Part shown: piece by piece, positions 46,639 to 55,900 of the stretch | Position numbering within the stretch: the stretch's first letter is position 1 | How the letters are laid out: each line of letters opens with the position of its first letter | Assembly (NCBI GenBank): GCA_029448655.1 | Contig: JACCLO010000010.1 | Span: 1,488,001 to 1,552,000 of the forward strand | Direction of reading: 5' to 3' | Length of the DNA stretch: 64,000 bases | Source: Wolfiporia cocos | Taxonomy: Eukaryota > Basidiomycota > Agaricomycetes > Polyporales > Phaeolaceae | The notes under the pieces: generated by a model | The model's database searches: none | Told to the model about the DNA's origin: nothing | Seen by the model: only the letters and a program-made list of their open reading frames with translations | Program-made: the position numbers and the translations under genes

Positions 46639-47047
46639 TGTCACAGATCGTTCTGTGCCCTGGGATTGGTGTTAGCGTGGTAGGATCTTATTGTAGATTA
46701 TATAATGGATTATCTAAGGATCTCACCCCCACGGTCAGGTGGTATGTTACATAGTGTTAGCATTACCAGTAACTAGTGCAACAGTGGTTACTCACGGACT
46801 CGTTCTTTAGGGTAGACATGCTCCTCTCTGATGTACATACATATAGCGTGAGCTGAGGCCTTACAGCCTCAGTTCTGTTATTCTTGACTTCAGGGTGGTC
46901 CCCCCTCTCTCACTTCTGTGTGTGCCTGCGCTGGCACTCTCTACTTAAGTCTTGCTAGTCTGTGGTGTTTCAGCTGCAAGGCACACCTCAGAGGCAGTGT
47001 ATTAGGGTTCCCTGCTGCATGGGTCGTGCAGTATGTAGACTGTGTCA
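46639..47047 (+). mobile_element. Solo LTR nested in the copia-like repeat (409 bp)
   Basis: Starts TGTCACAGATCG and ends GACTGTGTCA, flanked by ATAAG on both sides (46634-46638 and 47048-47052). The unoccupied target CTGATAAGTATG is present in the repeat copy at 63100-63111. Hairpin CTGAGGC-CTTACA-GCCTCAG at 46853-46872, just after a CATATAG box. It has the same loop as the LTR at 46123, so the two are probably one family. Confidence 0.85.
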
Positions 47048-47436
47048 ATAAGTATGCAGTGATGACCCTGTAATGATAGACAGGAATGATAGGAAAATGG
47101 TGGTTGAACACCATCTGTCAATCAATAGATAAATATGACACGGTGACAAAGTTGGGTCTGTCAAGCCTGAAATGAGCCCTAGTATACTAGTACATCTGGG
47201 GTTACACCCAGCAGGGTCACGAGCCTCCAGAGGGTCAGTTGTGCAACAAGTCCCTGTATCTAGTGTTGTTGGCAAGTGCTCGCCACCTTGGCACTTGGCA
47301 CTTGGCACTTGTGGCAAATGGGTGGCATGTTGCAGCATTTGAGGATAGGGTGGTGAATGACTATTATAAGATAAGATCTTCTGCTGCAATTGTATAAGTT
47401 ATTATCTTTGTACTTAGTGCCTCTGAATTCCAGTGA

Positions 47437-50075
47437 ATGCCATTTACAAATTTGACAATCCCTCACCAACAATCACTCATTTTCTCATGGCTCCAAAGCA
47501 CCATGGGGGGTGACAACTCGATGCTTTTGTTGATCTCCATTTTACAAAAATCAGCAAGAGACATCCCAAGACAAGATGTTATCAAATGCAATGTAACTAC
47601 TGTCAGGCTGGCACTGCACCCATTGAACATCAAGACAGACACTGCATCATCCACTTGTCAAAATGAGAGATATGTGCCAATGCTCCCAAAGAAGTGTGAA
47701 AAGAAGCCAAATTGCTTCTTGCTGAGAATGCTGGAATAGATATTGCCAGTAAGCTTGCACAGTCAATGGGAATCTCACTGACCGCTTCCATGACAGATAT
47801 TGGTGATAGCAGCAATGAGCCGCTGAGGAAGAAGGCAAGGGCAGCTGTGAAGGGTGTCAAGAGAACTCTCGATTCTTTTGTTGACAGGCCCATGGGCAAG
47901 GATGAGAAGGAGAAGGTAGATTTGCTCCTTCTCCAGTGAGCCAAACCCTTAGCTGAGTTTGACTATAGCTCACTTGTTACTATGTATGTTCTTTGTCCAT
48001 GGAAATGTACCATTCATGGCATTGGGAAACCCATTTCTCAAGCAATGGGTTGATCTTATCTGCCCAACATATCCCAATATGTGCTGACAGAGAAGTATCT
48101 ACCTGCTGAAAAAGCCTGTGTGCATCTGATCGAGATTGACCACCTTAAGAAAATCTCAAATTTTTTTGATGACAGATGGATGGGAGGACAAGCTTCAGCG
48201 GAGTATATATGGTACCTTGATTGCCGAACTTGGCAGTCGGTCCACAGTGCTCAGTCTAGACGACCTTAGCAGACAGCAAGGGACTGCAGATAAGATCCTT
48301 GAGGTTGTGGAAAGCTCATTGTCCAAGAAAGAGGTGAAGCCCGAGCAAATTATTTGTACCATTACAGACAATCCTACAATGATGTGGGCATTCTGGCATA
48401 AATATGAGCTCAAGTATCCCTGGACATTTTTATGTACACCATTTTTGTAGTTGAACCCTACTCTTATAGTCCAACAGACAATCTACTGCTTTCTACACAG
48501 TTTAAATACAACAATTGGCAAAATTGCTGCACACCCAGTGTTGAAGAGGGCTATCACTAAAAATACAAAAATTGTGTCTTTTTTAAATTCATCCCATTAC
48601 TGGGGAGGTCAGCTCACAACGGTTGCAGCATGATTGAAGATCACTCACGGACTCAAGACACACCAACAAGATTATATGCTCTCATTCTACAAGCAATAAG
48701 TGTACAGAGTCATAAGTGAGTCGTTGAACATACAAGAGATCTCTGATTCTAACATTCTATCTAGACTGGCATTGGCAGAATCATGCCTACATGATGATGC
48801 AACACAGTCAATCAATGGCCTTACACAGGTCAGCACTGATGTGGTGGACACCGTCCTCACCAACCGCATGCATTGGTCCATGAACGACCAGTTGATCTGG
48901 ACTTGCAAACCACTGGTCGACACAATTGGCAATCTGGAGACCCATGATGCAAGTCTCACTGATTGCATGTGACACAATACTGTCATATACATACTAGTTA
49001 TCAGCCTACGGTGGATACAACCCCATACACAAGCTGTTCAGCACAGGCATTCCCCAGACAAGCATGCATAGAGGAAGTAGAGAGGGACAAGACCCAACAT
49101 CGAGATTAGCAACTCTGAGCTGTGAGGCTCAGAGGTAGTGGCATATATACATGTGTCGCATCACTGGGCTATGTACTTGCCCTAAAGGGGGCCCAAGCAT
49201 AACTACTGATGACTGCAGTACGTAATGAGTAAGCTACTATATGTAATGACTAATCGTTGGAGGCTACGTGTAACTGCTGGTCCACTATGTACAGTGGTGC
49301 TAGACCATGTGACTAATTGACTATGAAGCCCTGGGATTGACCCAGGGAGGGGGTAAGTAGATAATTTGTGACAGCACACTCGAGTTGATCTGGGCTGAAT
49401 GGGCCATCACGCAACTTTCAATTGATGAAGGGGATGATGTGGAGTTTGCATACCATTCCAAGTCCGCAGTATGGTAAGAGTTCTATCAGATGAATACAGT
49501 GGTCCATTGGCTCTCATTGTTCCTTCACCCACTCTGCCATAGGCTCACCATATCATCAGCTTCACACTCACACAAGACTGAGGATGCTTATTGCTTGGGA
49601 GTCAAACTCACAAGTCGATGTAACTGGACAGAAAACACTGCATGTCAGCTTGTTCTTGACATGAAGCAATACTACAATGGAAATGCACCACTTGCAGGTG
49701 GAATTGCTGATGCAAAGGTGTGGTGGCAGTCCCTTCTCACCTCAGCCAAAGACCATCCAATCAAGGCTCTTGCATTGCAGATATTCACCATTGTACCACA
49801 CACTGCTGAGGTTGAGAGGTTGTTCTCGAATCTTGGCAGTGTAAAACATTGCAATCTCACCATATCACATATGGAGACCCTTGGCATGTTGCAAAACTAC
49901 TATGTCAATGAACTTGCAGGTGGCAAGACTTAGCATTGTCAACATGCTCAAATGCATACTCACGAAGAAGCTGGTATCGATGGAGATAAAGCAGCTCACC
50001 TCCTTTTGCATTATGCATTCAATGCTCCACTTGAATCCACATCAGATGATGATCTTGAAGGCCCCAAAAGTGTAA
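47437..50075 (+). pseudogene. hAT-superfamily transposase, broken and split by a solo LTR
   Basis: Reading frames change several times, but the order of pieces is that of a hAT transposase. A BED/N-terminal part is suggested by LNIKTDTASSTCQNERY and KLAQSMGISLTASMTD. A DUF659-like catalytic part follows: FLMTDGWEDKLQRSIYGTLI, EQIICTITDNPTMM. The C-terminal dimerisation domain (49560-49930) is best preserved: KVWWQSLLTSAKDHPIKALA, TAEVERLFSNLGSVKHCN, MLQNYYVNELAGG. Stops and frameshifts, including after LCTPFL at 48450, make it non-functional. An LTR interrupts it at 48970-49373. CpG-poor. Confidence 0.8.
48970..49373 (-). mobile_element. Solo LTR inside the hAT transposase (404 bp)
   Basis: Plus strand starts TGACACAATACTG and ends GATAATTTGTGACA, so the minus strand reads TGTCACAAATTATC...TTGTGTCA. 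Perfect hairpin with arms CTCTGAGC and GCTCAGAG at 49113-49134 next to TATATAC at about 49143. Flanking GCATG (left) and GCACA (right) are similar but not identical. The transposase reading resumes after it (ELIWAEWAI). Confidence 0.7.
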
Positions 50076-50084
50076 CACTTGAAA

Positions 50085-50420
50085 CCCAGTGAAAATCCAG
50101 TGTATTTAAATGTATCCAGATAGATCGGATACATTTGTATATAAGGTGAACCATAGACTACATTAGGATACATCGTAGATGCTCATACAATGTATCTCAC
50201 CCACACTAAACGTATCCAAATGTATCTCGGATAAGTCTCGATACATCAAATATATCTGAGTGCATCCTTAGGGTTGCATAAGAGATATCCTTCAATGTAG
50301 CTCAATATAGCTCAAGATATGTATTCAGATGTAACCTAATGCACACAAAAGTATCGATGTATACTACCCAAATGCACCCGAGAAATATTCCAATCCACAC
50401 TCCTGCCTCCAATCCCTATT
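50085..50420. repeat. Subterminal GTATCC/GATACAT repeats of the hAT element
   Basis: About ten copies of words like TGTATCC, GGATACAT and TGTATCTC in both orientations within 300 bases downstream of the transposase. hAT ends typically carry such repeated transposase-binding motifs. A related end in reverse orientation is found at 62390-62560. Confidence 0.5.
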
Positions 50421-51021
50421 GCGGAAAACTGTCAGCTTTCCATGTATTCATAAAATCTTTTTTTTGTGTACATTTGTATCCCGCGTCAAGTGACTATGAC
50501 TAAATGCAGCGTTCGTGTATGGAAAATGAGGCTTATATGTGGGACGGAGAGGGAGAGGTGTTCATAGAATTGTCTTGCATTCTGCAGTATATGAATGAGT
50601 ATTTTCAGGAGATTCTGCAGCTATGAAATACGTACCAGTCTGTTCACTGCGGAAGTTACATCTTGCAATGAGAACGGTTGTGTACTGAATGAATGTAGGT
50701 AGGCAAGACAAAACTAATGACTCAAGTACTCATGCGCATAGGTAGTAATCTACTCATGTGTGGTCATTTGGCTCCTCTTGAAGCTAGAGGGGATGGTATC
50801 ACCTTGCCAAGACCCAGAGACCAACTAGATACGAGAAAAGCACAGGGAGAAGGCAAGATAGAGATAGATTGCACTGCGCCATGAGCCTGCTTATGTGTAG
50901 TGAGGGAAATAAAGTTCAAGGGGCGATAGAATGTTGAAGGAACCTACAATGAAGCCTTGACGTGACAATACTGTGAGTTCAGGTAGAAGCATTACCATAA
51001 ATGGATTGTGGCTAAGGTGTG
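50421..51021. other. Non-coding, nothing recognised
   Basis: About 600 bp with no gene; mixed composition, no clear repeat. Confidence 0.4.
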
Positions 51022-51276
51022 TGTCACAGATAATGCGAAAGCATAATATCATAGACGTTACGGAGCAATAACTAGGGTACATTACCCGTACGTGGCGCCG
51101 GCATACATGGCCTACACCATAGAGTGTCTAATAGGCGCCGAGCGTGGGAATATGAACTGCAGATATAGCTGGACCCTCGATAGCAGCATGAGCTGTTATC
51201 GTAGCCCTTTTGGGGGAGTGGTCTATAACACCACTCATAAGCGCGTTGCATTGGGTCCGCTGCGCGTCTTGTGATA
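51022..51276 (+). repeat. 5' LTR of the TRIM
   Basis: Identical as far as I can read to 51689-51943. The internal region starts TAATAACAGCTC, similar to the TAAGAACAAATC that follows the gypsy 5' LTR. Short open frames in the two LTRs are duplicates of each other and not genes. Confidence 0.9.
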
Positions 51277-51688
51277 TAATAACAGCTCACCCGGTCGCCG
51301 GTTCGAACCTGGGTGGTGGCAAATATTTCCACTGCCTGGGGCGCTTCCGAACCACTGGCGGCTGAGGGAAAAGTACCCACCACGTGACCCCCTGTATCAT
51401 GGGGCCCCTCTATAACCGTAAGGTATCAGGGGATAAGATTGGTCAAAGCTTGCGTGGTAAAAACTACTATTAAATAGCCTTAACCCGCACCTAAAATCCA
51501 GGGTGTAAGTCGGGCCTTCAAGAGGTTGGCACACACGTCATAAGCCAAATGGTATAAGGGATTGGGGGTACCCTTCACCAGGCACAATGACAAAGCATAG
51601 TAGAAGTGATACTTAGTACCGGGGGCGGCTTGATGCAGCCTAAGTTATCTCCTTAACCAGAGACGGTTAATCCTTGAAGTGGGGGTAA

Positions 51689-51943
51689 TGTCACAGATAA
51701 TGCGAAAGCATAATATCATAGACGTTACGGAGCAATAACTAGGGTACATTACCCGTACGTGGCGCCGGCATACATGGCCTACACCATAGAGTGTCTAATA
51801 GGCGCCGAGCGTGGGAATATGAACTGCAGATATAGCTGGACCCTCGATAGCAGCATGAGCTGTTATCGTAGCCCTTTTGGGGGAGTGGTCTATAACACCA
51901 CTCATAAGCGCGTTGCATTGGGTCCGCTGCGCGTCTTGTGATA
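51689..51943 (+). repeat. 3' LTR of the TRIM
   Basis: Second copy of the 255-bp LTR, preceded by the polypurine tract and followed by GTGTG. Confidence 0.9.
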
Positions 51944-52221
51944 GTGTGACGTGAAGACAAGAAGGAGTCGGTTGCAAGCTGCATCATCGGTGCAAACATG
52001 ACCAATATACATGACAAACCTGACATGGACAGCACACAATATGCCTTTGCTACTGTGTGGCTGTAAGAGGTGCTTTTGCCACAAAAGGAGAGATCCTTTT
52101 CTGGAATTGTTCACCACAGCCACAAAAATAAGTTCTAATTGAATTGTTATCACATTCTACAGGTATAGTGTATCTGCAATGACTTGATCAAAAGTAGGGG
52201 TATGGATGGACGTGTAAATGG

Positions 52222-52920
52222 TGACACAGACTAGACTGTGGGACTCACACTATAACCTTATAGGCGACTTGAAGGAGTTGCAGAAGGTTGGTGAGGAGAC
52301 TAGTGGGCGCAAGCAGAGATGATATGTAACTGTGCGAATGCAGAGAACAAATCTAAGGCTTATCCGCAGTGATAGCCCTACTTATATACATGCTTTGTTT
52401 GGTTACCGGTAAGGGAGCCAAACATGAAGGTGGTCTGTGCGCAGACATAACTAATATGGTTAAGTCGTAAACTACAATAGACCATGTGCGCCGGTAATGG
52501 CCGCACCAGTAAGATCGTTTGTTTGGACCGTAGGTCCATGTTGTGGAAGTGGCTGTAGCTACGTTAGTAAGCCATGCATGTGATTCTTATATACCGGCAT
52601 CGGGATATGAGTAATCATAAGGGCATTGGCATGTGATAACGAGCGGGCCGCTTATCCAATCGTACTGACATAGCCCGGTACCGGGATATGAGTAAAGCGC
52701 GTGACACCGAAGGTTAGTCCGCTGAGTCATTGACGCGTACAAGCGTGTTATGTACGTGTTGTTATGACAAGTGGACGTATACCGCGTTGTGTACGTGTTG
52801 TTTGGTTGCGTGTACGTGTAGACGGGCGCTTAGCAGCGTAAATGTCTACAAGGTCGTAGAAATACCAGATAAATAGGTAAAAATACGGGAAAAATAGTGG
52901 CATGTCCCAAATCTGTGACA
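52222..52920 (-). repeat. 3' LTR of the gypsy element
   Basis: 699 bp; on the minus strand starts TGTCACAGATTTGGG and ends AGTCTGTGTCA. TATATAAG on the minus strand at about 52381-52388. Confidence 0.95.
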
Positions 52921-52933
52921 TTACCCCCTCTTC
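52921..52933 (-). other. Polypurine tract of the gypsy element
   Basis: Minus strand GAAGAGGGGGTAA immediately before the 3' LTR; primes plus-strand DNA synthesis in LTR elements. Confidence 0.85.
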
Positions 52934-52959
52934 AGGTTTCATTGTCCCTAATGGAACGA

Positions 52960-55900
52960 TTACTTTCCTGTGGAGCCGAAACCCCCAGTACCGCGCTCGG
53001 ATTTAATCTTTTCAAAGTAAGATTTTCCGTGTAGCGTAATGTGCGGGTCCTTGGCAACCTCGCAGATGAGCTGAGCAATCTTATCACCGGCCCGAATATC
53101 GATAGATATGTCGGAGTGATTCCGGAGAATGATGATTACTTCGCCTTGATAATCGTGGTCGATGACGCCACCCATTACGTCTATGCCTTTGCGGGCAAGA
53201 CTAGAGCGGGGGGCGATACGTCCGTAAGTGCCGAAAGGTACCTGGATTTTCAGTTTGGTATTGTATTCTGTCTGCCCGTGAGCTGGCAGAACGTCGCCTG
53301 TTGCAGTATACAGGTCAAACCCAACCGAGTCCTTGGTTCCCTTTTCCGGCATTCGGCCGCCTTCACCGACTACGATTTTCAAATCCGCGTTTTGGTTAAT
53401 GTCCGCTGACATCCATCCCCCGTCGGGGTGTCTAACCATGCGTTGCTTAGGATCCTTCGCAAATTCTTCGCGATACTGCGGCCAGTCGTCTGGCCACGTG
53501 CATTCGTCGGCTTCCCAGTCGTTGCTGTCAGGGTCGAAGACGTGAACTGCTTCTTTCCTTCTAGCTGAGCGCCTGAGGGGGACATCCTGCATTGGAATGG
53601 CGTGTGAAGCCTTGTATTCCTGCAGAATGTCGTATGCCGTGTCGAGATCGGCTTCGCGTACCCAGGAGTCGTCATTGATACCGAACCCTTTCCATCGGAT
53701 TCTGTATTCAACTCTTCCTGCGCGGAGACGATGATCTAAGATCTTCTCGACTTCCCATAATTCCTCGCCGTCGACCATTTCTGGTTGAGGCTCTGGTTTT
53801 TTCTGATGCACCGGGTCCTTGTACATGACCAACTTGGAAGCGTGAAATACGGGGTGGTAAGCCCTGTATTGCTCGTCCATGTGTACCCTAAAGGTGACCG
53901 GAGATAATTGTTCAATTATCTTAAATGGTCCCAAATAGCGTGGACTAAGACTTCTTTCGGAGTCTTGCCAGCTACGGGCGTCAACGAGTACTTTGTCGCC
54001 GACTTTAAACGGTACCGAGCGCTTATGTTGATCATAATACCAAGACCAGCGTTCAGCAGCCAGTTTCATAGCTGCCTTAGCTTGTTCTTGTGCTGACCAT
54101 CGTTCGTAAGCAATGACATTTAGGTCCACGTATTGTGTTGGACGTAAATTCGTAGGTCCTGCGTTGGGATGCCTTCCTAGTTCGACAAAGAATGGACTAT
54201 TCTTTGTTGTCTCACTAGCCGCGTTGTTGTACGCGAATTCGGCCGTAGGGAGAAACCATGACCAGTTATCCTTCTGAATAACATCGATGTAACATCTAAG
54301 ATATTGTTCCAGGATTTGGTTAACTCTCTCCGTCTGGCCATCCGCTTGCGGGTGATAGGCAGTTGTCATTGACCGTTGGATTCCCAATTGTTCACACCAT
54401 CCCTTAAACAAGGCAGCTGCGAATTGCGGGCCTCTATCCGAAATGATTTGTTTCGGAAGTCCGTGGTTCGGATAGATCCGAAGGTATAGGAGGTTCGCTA
54501 ATTCTTTCGCCGTTATCTTGTCTGATGTGGGAATGAAGTGCGCTCGCTTGGTAAGCCGGTCCACTATTACCATAATAGCATTGAATTGTTTCAATTCGCC
54601 GCTGGGCGGTAGGTGGACGATAAGGTCAATTGTGACGGTGTCCCAAGGTGCTTCCGGAACTGGGAGCGGTTGCAGGGGTCCGTACGGGGTCTGGTTGTGG
54701 TTCTTCATGCGTTGACATGTGTCACAACCTTCCACGTATTGCTTCACCATCGTGGTCATTCCAGGCCACCAGTAATTACGTGATAGAAGTTCATAGGTCT
54801 TCCATCGTCCGAAGTGTCCGGCAGTCACATGGTCATGATGTAACTCCAGAATCTTCGTGCGCAATTCCTTAGGCTCTTTTGGAACGTACACTTTTCCTCG
54901 TCTGAGGAGTAATCCGGCCTCCATGTTCCATTCCTGGAGATCCTTACCGAATTCCTTGGGACCACTTTTCAGTAGTTCCTGGTAATCCTTGGTAATTTGA
55001 TCGTCCATGAGGGCTTGTCGGATTTGTCGGAGAAGGTCCTCGTCGCCTGATTGTATCTCCTGCTGTGACGCTTCTAGCGCCCTAACCGTAAAGTATTCCG
55101 GTTTCAGCAAAATTTGATCGCGATTGTCGAGTTCCACCCCCTCTTCATGGTCTGGCCTCCGTGACAGAGGATCAGCCGTAAGCATTGTTTTACCGGGTTT
55201 GTGGCACATGGTGAAGTTGAACCTTGTCAGGTAAAGACTCCAACGTGCCTGTCTCCGGGTAAGCCGTTGTGCCGATTTGAAATATGTCAGATTGAGATGA
55301 TCCGACCATACTTCAAACTTGTGTGGATGTCCTTCGAGGTAATGTCTCCATTCCTCTAGAGCGCGGATGATTGCGAGCAACTCCTTATCGTAAATCTCAT
55401 AGTTCCTTTCGGGTGCTGATAGAGATTTCGAGTAAAAGGCTACCGGGTGCCAGAGCTTATCCTCCGAAGAGTATTGTGATAGCACCGCACCAGTTGCGTA
55501 ATCGGAAGAATCCGCTTCCACGCGGAACGGGGATTCCTGATCTGGGATCCGGAGTATTGGAGCCGATGTGAAAGCTTCCTTGAGAGTTTGGAAGGCTTCC
55601 GCTTGTTCGGGTCCCCAGTTCCATTGCGTGTTTTTCTTGGACAGTTCGGTTAACGGCTTAACCACTTTGGAGAAGTCTTTAATGAACCGACGGTAGTAGT
55701 TGGCGAAGCCAACAAAGGCTTGGACGTCCTTCACCTTGGCAGGTGTAGGCCAGTCCATTACGCCGGCTACCTTCTTAGGGTCCATTTCGACTTTTCCTTT
55801 GGAAATGATCATTCCCAGGTATTCAATACTGCTTTGTTCGAAGAAGCACTTTTCAGGCTTCGCGAACAAGTCGTTGTCTTGCAAGATTTGTAATACTTGC

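Larger units (their letters stand above)
45958..47405 (+). repeat. Copia-like repeat copy holding two nested solo LTRs
   Basis: With the two insertions (46123-46499 and 46639-47047, each with one target copy) removed, this matches 62659-63345 in order. It starts TGTTATGGGCTGTACACC, continues through GAGAATGAGTATAAGACT, TTACAACAAGGTCAAGCTGA, and CCCAGATGTCACTGCTACT, and reaches the later GGTTGAACACCATCTGTCA. Most CpGs of the 62659 copy are TpG or CpA here. Confidence 0.75.
51022..51943 (+). mobile_element. TRIM: miniature non-autonomous LTR retrotransposon (922 bp)
   Basis: Two 255-bp direct repeats that appear identical (51022-51276 and 51689-51943), each starting TGTCACAGATAATG and ending CTTGTGATA, enclose 412 bases without coding capacity. 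Exact 5-bp target duplication GTGTG (51017-51021 and 51944-51948). A polypurine tract GAAGTGGGGGTAA (51676-51688) directly precedes the 3' LTR and differs by one base from that of the gypsy element (GAAGAGGGGGTAA). The LTR contains a hairpin GGGTA-CAT-TACCC at about 51074-51086. It has no gag or pol, so it must be copied in trans; the gypsy element 280 bases away is the obvious candidate. Confidence 0.9.

Noticed and set aside
51092..51941. Two identical small open frames (51092-51274 and 51759-51941) as genes
   Set aside because: They are simply the same frame in the two LTRs of the TRIM.
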